Origin: Lytechinus pictus
Lineage: Eukaryota; Echinodermata; Echinoidea; Temnopleuroida; Toxopneustidae
NCBI RefSeq assembly: GCF_037042905.1
Contig: NC_087245.1
Span: 27,530,001-27,594,000 of the forward strand
Direction of reading: 5' to 3'
DNA: 64,000 nt
Shown here: piece after piece, positions 33,762 to 44,157 of the stretch
Numbering within the stretch: position 1 is the first letter of the stretch
Layout of the letters: each line of letters opens with the position of its first letter
Program-made: the position numbers and the translations under genes
Notes under the pieces: generated by a model
Told to the model about the DNA's origin: nothing
What the model saw: only the letters and a program-made list of their open reading frames with translations
Databases searched by the model: none

Positions 33762-36572
33762 TTAGGGAGTTTTTAGAATCGCAGCTTTAAATTTATCTGA
33801 GTCAGTTTGACATACCAGAGTAGGGTGGAGATCATTCCACGATGCAATTGTGCGGGGAAAGAAGGAGTTCTTGTACACATTGAGCCTGGAAGATGGTACT
33901 TCAAATTGGAAGGAATGTCCCCGTCTGTTCCTATTTGGTTTAGGTTTAGTGTTCGCTCGGGCGTCTATATCAAGTTTGCCATGTAACATTTTGAAGAAAC
34001 AGCTTAAACGATGTGCTTCGCGTCTCTCTTGGAGAGAATTCCATTTGAGTGAGTTTAGAAGTTGGGTAACACTTGATTCTCTTTCATATGTATTTGTTAC
34101 AAATCGGGCTGCTTGTCTCTGGACTCGTTCAAGGGAAGATATATTTTTGGATGTGTAAGGGTCCCAGGCAGCAACTGCATAATCCAGGTGTGGTCGAACA
34201 AGGGTAAGATAGAGTCTCTCTTTGACAGAAGTTGAGCAATGATGGAAATTTCGTCTAAGGAAGCTCAGGACTCCTATTGCTTTTGTTGTTGCAAGGTGAG
34301 TTTGGCTGTTCCATCGGAGATCATTTTGAATTACAACTCCGAGGTATTTGGTCTGCTTGCATTCGTCCAAGGTGACACCGAGGATATCATATGAAGCTTT
34401 ACCTGGTTTCTTCTTTCTTGTAACACGCATTGATTCACATTTCTGGGGGTTGAAATTCATTCCCCAGGTTTGTGACCATTTAACCATTTCATCAATGTCC
34501 TTCTGAAGGATATCTGGGTCACTTGTTGATTTAATTGGGCGATACAGCAAACAGTCATCAGCAAATAATTTAGTAGTACTCCTAACTTTATCGTGAATAT
34601 CGTTTATATAGAGCAAAAACAGATGTGGGCCGAGTACAGTACCCTGCGGCGTTCCACTAAGTACCGGCTGCCAATCAGAGTGTTTTCCATTTACACATAC
34701 ACGTTGGAGTCGTTGTGTAAGAAAGTTTGTTATCCATCTTTTAGTATTTGAGCGGATTCCATAAAAGTCCAATTTATAGAGCAGCTTTTGGTGGGGAATG
34801 ACATCAAAAGCTTTCGAGAAATCAAGTGTTATCAAATCTGTTGCAATGTTCTGATCGAGATTCTTTGCCAAATCATTTATTGTTAAAATGAGCTGAGATT
34901 CACATGATCTATATCTCCTAAAGGCATGTTGGTTGTCGGCAAGAATGTTATTCTTGCTAATATGACTCATAAGGTTACTATCAATTATATGTTCTAACAA
35001 TTTGCAGCATGTACTTGTGAGTGAAATGGGACGATAATTCGCTGGATCTGTAGTGGAACCCTTCTTGAACAGGGGAGTAATATTTGCTTTTCTCCAGTCA
35101 AGGGGAAGATCGCCAGAATTAAGTGATTGTTGAAAAATGAACTTCAGCATCGGGGCCAGTTCTTCTGCTGCTATCTTAAGAATTTGATTTTTTATTTGAT
35201 CGGGACCAATCGCTTTGGACGTGTTTATATGAAGTAGTAATTTCTTGACCCCTTCAACATCAACTTGGATAGGTGGCATATCTGCATACGGACTTGGTGG
35301 TAGAACAGGGAACGATGAAGGTGTTGTTTCTTCCCTAGTAAAGATACTTTGGAATTGGTTGGCAAGAGTTCTAGCTTTCTCAATGTCCCCAGAAATGAGC
35401 TGGTTTTCTACTTTAAGCATCTGTACACCAGTGTTATCTGTCCGCCTAGATTTTATGTACCTCCAGAAGGCCTTAGGATTCTTATCTTCAAGGATTGAAG
35501 AAACGTGATGTCTGTGGGCGCTCCTGATGGTGCGATCAACGTGTTTCCTTACTGTAGTGAATTTGTCCCAGTCCTGTTGTGTGCCACTCCGCTTTGCACG
35601 AATATAAAACTTCTCTTTTTTATTACAGAGTCGTTTTAATTTCCCTGAGAACCATGGGGGACGCATATGACCTTTAACAGTCTTATGGGGAACATCCTCA
35701 TTTACAATATCATTAAGTGAATCTTTAAACCAAGTCCAATTTTCTTCTACAGATCTATTTTCTGGTGTTAAATCGAAGAAATCCTTTCCAAGTTGCCTTA
35801 TCTTGTTCTTAAGTTCTTCTTTATCTACCTTATTCCAGAGAGGAATTTTACGGGGTGGTTTCGAAGGAACCTTGGTCTTGGTAAGAAGCTCTGCTACAAT
35901 AACAAGATGAGCACTTATTCCGACACGGGAGTTGACCTTTGAAACTAAGTCTGGATGTGAAGTTAACAATAAGTCCAAAGTGTTTTCGGTACCGCTAGAC
36001 TCATCGCGTCTAGTAGGAAAGGTAACTTTCTGGGACAGATGATTATTGAAGATAAGATTTGCAAGAGCTTCCTGAAGTGCACCTTTAGGTTCACTCTGAG
36101 TCCCATCTGTCCAATCTATCCCTGGTACATTAAAATCGCCACCCACTACAATATGGGGGGAGTGTGAGGAAGAATTTATTTTAGAGATGGCCAAATCTAA
36201 GTCTAGAAGAGGGGAAGTTTTAGCATCAGGTGGTCGGTAAAAGCTTCCTATATGCAGAGTCTGACCTTGTAGGGTAGCCTGACACCATATTTGCTCGGAT
36301 TCAGTATCTAAATCAGTTCGTTGAAAGCAAGGGATGGAGCTGTTAACACAAATGAAGACACCTCCACCATGCGAATTCCTATCCTTTCTAAAAATCTGGA
36401 AATGAGCTGGGAAGATTTCAGCGGATTTAACAGTTGGATCTAGCCAGGATTCGGTACCAATAATTACATCAGGATTTACAGTTTCAATAAGCGAGGTAAG
36501 CATTGCAGTTTTTCCCCTTACACTGCGACAGTTAATAATGGCAATTGTTGTTGCATTTTTATCGCTCTTCAT
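33762..36572 (-). CDS. Intact LINE ORF2: endonuclease-reverse transcriptase, 936 aa
   Basis: A single uninterrupted frame. The N-terminal endonuclease/exonuclease/phosphatase fold shows INCRSVRGK (~13), GTESWLDP (~39), HGGGVF, GSFYRPPD and GGDFNVPGIDW (~141). The reverse transcriptase has YRPISLTSTCCKLLE, LDFSKAFDVIPH, SGTPQGTVLGP and the catalytic FADD (~669), which supports target-primed reverse transcription. The C-terminal part (LERVQRQAARFVTN, WNSLQERR, SWNDLHPT) is usual for CR1/L2/Jockey-group LINEs. No first ORF is recognised upstream on the same strand. An intact frame with a clean heptamer tail suggests recent and possibly current activity. It lies opposite to unc-45, 2.2 kb beyond its last recognised exon. 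Confidence 0.95.
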   Translation of the reverse strand: MKSDKNATTIAIINCRSVRGKTAMLTSLIETVNPDVIIGTESWLDPTVKSAEIFPAHFQIFRKDRNSHGGGVFICVNSSIPCFQRTDLDTESEQIWCQATLQGQTLHIGSFYRPPDAKTSPLLDLDLAISKINSSSHSPHIVVGGDFNVPGIDWTDGTQSEPKGALQEALANLIFNNHLSQKVTFPTRRDESSGTENTLDLLLTSHPDLVSKVNSRVGISAHLVIVAELLTKTKVPSKPPRKIPLWNKVDKEELKNKIRQLGKDFFDLTPENRSVEENWTWFKDSLNDIVNEDVPHKTVKGHMRPPWFSGKLKRLCNKKEKFYIRAKRSGTQQDWDKFTTVRKHVDRTIRSAHRHHVSSILEDKNPKAFWRYIKSRRTDNTGVQMLKVENQLISGDIEKARTLANQFQSIFTREETTPSSFPVLPPSPYADMPPIQVDVEGVKKLLLHINTSKAIGPDQIKNQILKIAAEELAPMLKFIFQQSLNSGDLPLDWRKANITPLFKKGSTTDPANYRPISLTSTCCKLLEHIIDSNLMSHISKNNILADNQHAFRRYRSCESQLILTINDLAKNLDQNIATDLITLDFSKAFDVIPHQKLLYKLDFYGIRSNTKRWITNFLTQRLQRVCVNGKHSDWQPVLSGTPQGTVLGPHLFLLYINDIHDKVRSTTKLFADDCLLYRPIKSTSDPDILQKDIDEMVKWSQTWGMNFNPQKCESMRVTRKKKPGKASYDILGVTLDECKQTKYLGVVIQNDLRWNSQTHLATTKAIGVLSFLRRNFHHCSTSVKERLYLTLVRPHLDYAVAAWDPYTSKNISSLERVQRQAARFVTNTYERESSVTQLLNSLKWNSLQERREAHRLSCFFKMLHGKLDIDARANTKPKPNRNRRGHSFQFEVPSSRLNVYKNSFFPRTIASWNDLHPTLVCQTDSDKFKAAILKTP

Positions 36573-37490
36573 ATTTATTTTTTTTACTTACAAAAAAATT
36601 TTATTTACAAAAAGTAAATAACCATCCCCCTAACTTTGTCAAGAGAGGGCGTTTTCTATCTAAACGTAATTCCCTAAAACCACTCTTTTTTAAATGTAAA
36701 GCAAGAAAATACAGTGTACGTCCTTTTTAAAATACAATGATATATAAACGTGAATTCTTTAATTCCAAAAGTGGATAAATAATACAAAGTTATGATATTC
36801 CAGGGTTGATTTAAATCAAAGATACAAATAACGTTCGGCTACAAACTTACAGTTATTTCTGGTTATCGGAGATCCCGTTGCCTGCTGCCTCCTGAAAGGA
36901 TCGCGTCGACCGCCGAAACTGCCCAATCGAGCTCCAAAACAGCTAGAAGGTTGGCAAGAAATAATGGGGGAAAATATACGCTAAAACGCACATCCAGTTT
37001 CCCTCTCATAAGCAGTCAGACTCCTTTCCCTTGGGTTGGCCAAACAGGACTTTCTCCAAAAGCGGCGAGAATTGCTTCTGCCCACAATCGCTTTCTCTCC
37101 TTTCCACCACACATAAAAGCGCGCCACCAATAACAAATTCAACAAATCACGTTCCCGTCATCAAACCACATGACCACTTCTCGTTCGTTCTCACTCAATT
37201 ACCCTCACATAGCAACGAAGAAATGGAAAAATTTGATTGAGTGGAATTAAAAGAAATTTGCGCTTATACAGTAACAAAACAATTGCCTATTAACGGCGGT
37301 GCTCTTATAAAAGAACAGATATTTGATGCATTCGAAAACTTGCCTGGTAATTATTAAAGGAGAAATCAAAAAGCTCCGGGTAAAGCAGTAAATAATTTAT
37401 TAAGGGGGGGGGGGAACTTCAGTGCATTTTATTTTGACACTTGGAATGAGGCAATGACATGAAATTGTTGCTTACTTCAGTTCTTTTCAA
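36573..37490 (-). other. Probable LINE 5' UTR, then unassigned sequence
   Basis: No ORF1-like protein. A CpG-containing stretch at 36870-37100 (GATCGCGTCGACCGCCG) could be the internal promoter region of the LINE, but its 5' end cannot be fixed without a second copy. A G run lies near 37405. Confidence 0.35.
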
Positions 37491-37494
37491 CATG

Positions 37495-37860
37495 AGAGTG
37501 GTGTCGGCTCAGTCGGTAACGCGTCTGCCCGTCGAACCAAAGATCGTGGGTTCGAGTCCACCCCGGCGGATGACTGAAGTCAGTGCGTTGTGTGTAAACG
37601 TCTCTCCCATGTTTCATAGATGCAGGCTATGTTACAATGGAAAACACTCTACACGCCCCGTGTAGAGGAGAGTCACCACCTTTGCACGTTAAGAACCCAT
37701 TGCACTATTCGTATAAGAGTAGGGGAAAACCCCGGTGTAGTGGTCCACCTGCATTCCCCCCAATCAGTTATATCGGGAGGAGAGACCTGCGGGTCATAGT
37801 GATTCAGTTCGCTTTTCGCCTCCCAGGCACAGGTGACGCCAAACAAATAATAATAATGGG
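37495..37860 (+). mobile_element. tRNA-derived SINE (second family)
   Basis: A tRNA-like head: A-box GTCGGCTCAGTCGGTAAC near 37503 and a perfect B-box GGTTCGAGTCC at 37549-37559. An extended body follows (CCCGTGTAGAGGAG, GGTGTAGTGGTCCACC) and a short (AAT)n tail at 37845-37857. The tRNA head is not a functional gene: the stems are poor and it is fused to the body. Confidence 0.8.
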
Positions 37861-37944
37861 GAAGATTGCTCCGCTAGGCATGATCATTGTGGTTTTCTAT
37901 GTGGGAAATTCCCCGATCCTTCAAACTCATGAATCGCATACATT

Positions 37945-38355
37945 CGTAATTCCGAAGCTTCGTTATTCCGAAGGTTCGTATTTCCGAAGGTTCATAATTC
38001 CGAAGGTTCGTTAGTCCGAAAACGAAATGAGGTTCGTAATTCCGAAGGTTCGTTAGTCCGAAAACGAAGTGAGGTTCATAATTCCGAAGGTTCGTTAGTC
38101 CGAAAACGAAACGAGGTTCGTAATTCCAAAGGTTCGTTAGTCCGAAAACGAAATGATTAACGAACCTTATTTCGTTTTCGGACTAACGAACCTTCGGAAC
38201 AACGAACCTTATTTCGTTTTCGGATTAACAAACCTTCGGAACAACGAACCTTATTTTGTTTTCGGATTAACGAACCTTCGGAACATCGAACCTTTTTTCT
38301 TTTTTTCGGATTATCAAACCTTCGGAATAACGAACCTTCGGAATAACGCCACAAA
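37945..38355. repeat. Head-to-head inverted minisatellite (~42-bp unit)
   Basis: Left half: tandem units of GAAGGTTCGTTAGTCCGAAA and ACGAAATGAGGTTCGTAATTCC. At about 38157 (AAATGATTAACGAACC) the array flips, and the right half has the reverse-complement units AACGAACCTTATTTCG / TTTTCGGATTAACGAACC. Each arm is about 200 bp, so the whole array can form a long hairpin. Edges carry shorter half-units. Confidence 0.9.
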
Positions 38356-38369
38356 TGTTCGGATTAACG

Positions 38370-41300
38370 AACCCTTTTACTGCTGTTATTCGTGCCTTAA
38401 CTTTAAAGCTCTGCACACTTTGTTACTATGATGCTGTTGCTTTTAAGAGACATGACGTCTTATCCTCAATTGGTCTAATAAACAAAAAAATGCTCTTCAC
38501 CTGATCTACAATATAACATTGATTGCGCATTTATCTACATGTATTTTATGGATAAGCACCACACGAAATTAGGCTTATTCATGAAAATTAGATTACATGT
38601 AGATTACATAAATTGGTCATCATACCAAATGGTTGGGTTTATAGATTCATGTACAACATATCTTTTGACTAAATAGAGTTTAGACTAAAATGGTCCATAG
38701 ACCAACTAGAACGGTCAATTTCCAACACACCCACAGCTTGAAAAGAAACTGGAGAATATTTATCCCAGGAGTGGCTTATTGGCCCCCAAATGATCAATTA
38801 CACCCCCAACACTTATTGGGGCTTCAGACTTACCAACTAGCTATTTAGCAGTGACTTTATGTAAATTACTGACTAAGAGATAAACATTTCCCTGAATTAT
38901 TTTGTATACCATGACAACGCCGTACCTGACATGTTTGAAAAATGTATCATGTTTGTCTTCATTCCAGGATGTGTGCCAAGATTTGTGAGCGTTGGCCACA
39001 ACAGGAAGTATAGTTCATTCTTCAATACTCCCCTTATTCATTGATATTAATATGCAGTTACCATGGCAATGTTGTTCTCCTATGATAATTATTCCCTGTT
39101 TGTCTTTATTCAAGAACATATCACCTTATCTCCACATGTAGTATTCCTTGAATTTCAAGTCCCCTTTTTTTAATGCACAGTTTTGGTAATGTAGATCCCA
39201 TCAGGCATAGGCCACTGACACATTTTGGTAAATTTTGGTAATTTATTGTATCAAAATGTGCTTCCTTAAAAAATGATATCGGCCATTCTATCTATAATAC
39301 TTCATTTTATCTATTTAAGTATTGGTGCCTTCATAACGATAAAATTATAATGTGTCAAAATGTAATCTGAGGATAATTGATTTTCTGATAATGGCAAAAA
39401 TTTGTCTCAATGACAATAATGTAGCAATTTTTTTTTTGCTTTTATACAACATTGCAATAAAAGATTTGATGAGGGATCATCTTTACGCTGATGTACTTGT
39501 TTTCTTCAAGGTTGGAGAACTGTACGACACAGTTCTTGCATGCTTTTATTGTACCTGTGATCTGTTAAAAAAGGCCTTACAAATCTGAGGGCAGCAGGCA
39601 ATTTTGTCCTCATGAGGGCCCAAATTGCCCCTTAAATTTCCTCAAATGTAATAATTGGTGGTGACCATCTTTTTTAGAGTTGCCCCAAGATTTGCAGCAA
39701 AAAATAGTCCAGAATATTCAGAAAAACAACATTTTACATATATAATATTTTGCATTGCATAATTGCTGGTTGTTATAGATGTGGCCTTTCAAAATAAAAA
39801 AATAGCCCTAAAAATTCAGCAATCACCCTAATGTAGAAAAGTAGCCCTTAAACCTACCTTAAATAACATTCATGTATTGACAGTATACTTATTTCCGGGG
39901 TCTTTGTTGATCCACTTTTCAAAAAAAGTGGGAGGATGAATGATTTCCTGAACTTAAGTTATTTCCTGTTTTGAACAAGCAGAACAAATTAAGTATCAGT
40001 TTTTTTATCAGTGTTTAATGTGTGTTCTTCCCACACTTTGAGTTGGATGTTTCCTTTCTTTGAATGTCTTCCCCCCAAGGTCTCCATAATTTGACACAAA
40101 GCTTTGTTTGCAATTGATTGTATGACTGATATCTCCCAAGGATTACCTTGTGATTATTTTTAGGCCTTGGAGTAAAACCTGAACCATCGAAGGTTTCAAT
40201 CAGTTTACCAACAATTGGCAACAGAATACTACTTTCAGTTTGTACAGTATAATCAAATGTTCGCCAGAAAGATGTTGATTACTGATTTGAGACATTCGAT
40301 TATCAAGACAAAGTGCAAGGTAGCAAATGAAATTTATGCTAAAATTTAATCAATTGCAAACATTTAAACTCTTTTCAAGACACGACAATGACAGTTGCGT
40401 CTATGACCATGCATCATTCAGCTTCGTGGATGTGCAAGTCAGCTTGCTCATTATGTGTGACCAGCAGTAGGTCATGTAATTAGGTCAACTTTTTTTGGTG
40501 ATCTCTGATAATCCAGGAATCTCAATTTGAACCATTCAATTGTTTACCACATGACAAATAATCAAATAGCAAAAACAGTATTCGTCCCAGGCCTAATCAC
40601 TTTTACAGTCAAGGGCATAAATAAACTGATGAATGACCAATCCATGTGTTTCATAATACAGGTGCAACTACATGACTGTAACATTCATTATCATGAGAGG
40701 CATGTGGATTGACTGATTTTTCCAAAGACATACAAGATACATGAAGCGTGAGCTGCCAGAAAGGAAATTAAAATCAACTTCAGAATGATGAATCCCAAGC
40801 AAAGGGGAAAATGAGGATTAATTAGGAGAACTATATGTGAGATCTCAGAACTTTATCACTTTGGTTACCAAAAAGTTTGGTTGACCAATCTTACATCATC
40901 CGATATTCCGATTGCACAAGACCATTGAGGAAGTTGAGGGCGTATGCATTGCAAAACATTATCATGGAGTTGTGTTTTTGTTCCATGGAAAGTAAGAAAG
41001 TTTAAAATGTTCAAAGATCTCAAACTTTGGCGTCAATTCTAGACAGATTAAAGTAACTTGTCCTGCTGATAGATTATTGATGAAGACAAAAATATCTTGA
41101 AGAGATGAAATCCAAAAGCAACCAGTGACTTGATTGACGTACCGTAGATGTTTTACTAGGTTTCAATCCTCATGAAATGCTGCTCTCCCACGGAACCTAA
41201 TCTGTGTTATACACTCTTTCATCTATTTTCTCATTTCCTGCAAATATTTTGAGTTAATTGCATTCATTCAAAAGATGTTTTTAAACATCCTTTTCCTGTA

Positions 41301-41690
41301 GGCAAGGTTTGTTATAATTCCTTTGTCTTCATTTCATGGCTATTTACAACTTTATCAATCTAATTTATAAAAAGGATGTTCAAATGATTTTCACCGATTG
41401 AAAATAGTGAAATGTCAAATACTCATATAACACTGGATACTTCCGGTACATGGATAGAATTCAATATTAATAATTCATAATTCAGGTACTGGAAGTGGAA
41501 ATTCCCTCAATCAACCTTTTCATTCCCAGCAGAGTTCAACACAGATTTTTATTTCATTTTATTTCTTGCAGTGACTAAAGAATCATTTGATGACGGATCA
41601 ATATCAAACTTTATCCAAGTATGCACATGGAAGTGGCAATATTAAACCAGACAAATTTTGGGGTCGTGAGGTCGAAGGTCACAGAGGTCA
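38370..41690. other. Intergenic, no gene seen
   Basis: AT-rich. Short open frames exist on both strands; the most protein-like is 40015-40221 minus, which I could not tie to a family or to convincing splice sites. No repeat structure recognised. Confidence 0.45.
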
Positions 41691-41804
41691 TTTTTGTCTC
41701 ACCTGCATAGCAGAGTGAGACCAAAGGCGCTGCTTTACTGACGGTGGCGGCGGCGTCAACATCAAATCTTAACCAAAGGTTAATTTTTTGAAATGACATT
41801 GGAA
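41691..41804. mobile_element. Truncated copy of the DR1-repeat family 1
   Basis: TTTTTGTCTCACCTGCATAG, the hairpin partner GTGAGAC, the GGCGGCGGCGTCAACATC stretch, TCTTAACC and TTGAAATGACATT follow in the same order as at 15375-15510. It stops before any DR1 unit. Confidence 0.8.
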
Positions 41805-41958
41805 ATTCTCAAGCTCCTGGCAGAACCCCCCCCCCCCCCTTCCACATAAAAGTTATACTAGTAGTCTAGAACCACGCTTAGGGCTTTGCAGTTTTTAGGG
41901 GGTTAATTTCCTAATGGTGACAATCTTTCAGCTGTTTCTCTCTTGTTTTTGGTTTTAC

Positions 41959-42586
41959 TTTTTGTCTCGCCCACCAGAGGTGAAGGCGAGACTTAGGGAT
42001 CCAAATGTCGTCCGTCCGTCACAAACCTTATGACACATAACTCCGCAACCGTAAGTCACTTTTCAACCAAACTTGGATGGTAGATGCACTTGGGGGACCT
42101 GCATGTTATGCTGCAGTCGGAGGTCACATGGTAAGGTCAAAGGCCATTTTCAGGTCAAGGCTTAAAGTTTACATGCAAGACTCTCTTATGACTAACATAA
42201 CATGCAGGTCCCCCAAGTCCCAAACTTGGGTTTTAGATGTAATGAGGAGACCTGCATATCATGGTGCAATGAGAGGTCACATGGTAAGGTCAAAGGCCAT
42301 TTTGAGGTCAATGATATGACACATAACTCTGCAACTGTAAGTCATTTTTATACCAAACTTGGGTTGTAGGTGTACTTAAGAAACCTGCATGTTATTGTGT
42401 TCGGAGGTCACATGGTATGGTCAAAGTTCATATTGGGGTCAACATTAAAGTTTACGTTAAAGACTCTTATGGCAAGTGTTATTCCATCTCAGTCATTTCA
42501 CAATGAAGTTTCAATACAATTCTGTTGCGTGCCTTCGCAAATCATGAAATTTCTGGTTATTTTTATAAGTGGGCGAGACACAAAAT
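41959..42586. mobile_element. Hairpin-ended tandem repeat element, family 2 (DR1-like)
   Basis: Begins TTTTTGTCTCGCCCACC with hairpin partner GGCGAGAC and ends GTGGGCGAGACACAAAA, the inverse of the start. In between are ~153-bp tandem units (ACACATAACTCNGCAACNG, CCAAACTTGG, CCTGCATGTTA). Each holds GGTCACATGGTA followed by AGGTCA-A-AGGCCA (42134-42146, 42287-42299) or a weaker version near 42420. Architecture and core motif match family 1 although the termini differ. Noncoding. Confidence 0.75.
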
Positions 42587-44157
42587 CGCTTATGCCTTGT
42601 GTTATTTTTAGGACCCCCCTTTTTCCCCCAAGCTAAATATACCATTTCCTTTGTGCTCTTCCCCCCTGACCCTTCCCCCTCAACCACCTCTCCGACACCC
42701 CCACCCTTGTCCCACCCAACCACCAACCATTAGCCCCTTTCTGCATCTGCATCTGCTTGCAGAAGATTGGCTGCATCAGGGTTTCAGCACAGACAAAATA
42801 TCAAGGGTCTGATGTGTGAGAATAAACACAAAGAGATAATACATTGCTATTCTACTTTTGCATTAGGCTAGTGTACAGGTCAGACCCCTTGGGATTTATA
42901 AAGTCTTTTGTTGCGGCTGGCAGCTACTATCCACAACCAAAAATGTCTGGCATTATTTTTTCCATGATACTGATAATAAGTAAGACAATGTCCCACCAAT
43001 TTGATGAGGTTTCTTTTTCAGCTAGGCTAGCCTAATTTTGGGGGTCCTTTTTAACGCCCTCCTGACCACACCCGCCATTAAAAACCAGCCAGACGTGCAT
43101 TTCCCTACTAAGGGGTATACATACTATATTGCTATTAAGATAAAAATTGGTAACCTTCCCAGCTAACCAAATGCCGCTGGCTCCCGTACGTACTAAAAAA
43201 AATATTTGTAGCAAACTACTACCTCATTTTTTGCCCAGTGCTCATGAGACTTAGAAGTAAAGATGTGGAACACAGTAGCATCCAAATTCTAGTTCTATCT
43301 TTGTTTCTTTGAAGTTCAAAATGATGCAGCTTGTTGTCATCCTTTCAAACAAACCCTGTCATATAAACATTAAAAAAAAGATGTAATGGCTCCCTATCAA
43401 ATATTGGATAATTTCAAAGAATTTGTTGTTCCTTTTTCATTGCATTCATTGATCAACCCCCCCAATACAGAAGTCTCTATGATCACATCAAGATCTGGTT
43501 CTCTTGGAATTTTCTAATTTTCAATAACTTTGGTGTATATGGCATGGTGCCCCTATCTGCTTGGTTCCCCATTTCTGCATTTATTTTCACCTACAATGTA
43601 CAAGACAGAGACAGATATTTAAAAAATCTTCGGAAAATTTTGAAAATTTTTAAGTTTCAGGAACTCTTTGCAGAGCACTCAATATGCAGCCTTTATCATC
43701 AAAACCCACAAAGTGGATGTGAAATGAATTTTATTCTTAAAAATAGCAGGCTGTGTTTTTTTGTTGTTGAAAATTTCATACCTTAACAGGTAGCTCTTTA
43801 TTTTGGGCTCACTTACTCTTCAAAAATCTAAAAAGCAATACACCAAACAAAGCTGTAATACAATTTTATAGAAATTTTACTCATGGTCTACAGTGTACCG
43901 GTAATTAAACGTGTGCAGACATAGCCCAGTGGGGGGGGGGGGGGACACTCAAATTATTTTTTGATGGGGGTTTGCCTCACGAAACTCCGAAATGGGGTTC
44001 TAAGGAACTGACTACAAGCGTAAAATACGGGGTCTTGGGAACTAAATCCCTACCGCGTGGTGTGAAAAACGGTCTTCAGAACGGGATCGTGGCACTGTAT
44101 GTACGGTGCACGCTAGCGCTGTGCATGCGCTAGCCATGCAAGGAGCGGGTAATACAT
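42587..44157. other. Intergenic, no gene seen
   Basis: Includes a C-rich stretch around 42610-42730 and a 14-G run at 43931-43944. Open frames here are short and low-complexity. Confidence 0.5.

Noticed and set aside
33850..35508. Plus-strand open frames within 33.8-35.5 kb
   Set aside because: Antisense shadows of the intact minus-strand LINE ORF.
37500..37570. A tRNA gene
   Set aside because: A and B boxes are good, but the stems do not fold as a tRNA and a SINE body with an AAT tail follows.
37945..38355. CRISPR-like array
   Set aside because: Repeats are contiguous units without unique spacers, invert at the centre, and the genome is eukaryotic.
40015..40280. Protein-like minus-strand frame (FDGSGFTPRPKNNHK, LWRPWGED)
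   Set aside because: A stop lies just upstream of any plausible acceptor phase and I recognise no family; it may be a decayed fragment.
41959..42586. Coding frames at 42077-42319 and 42370-42636
   Set aside because: They run through the tandem noncoding units of the family 2 repeat and repeat the same residues with each unit.
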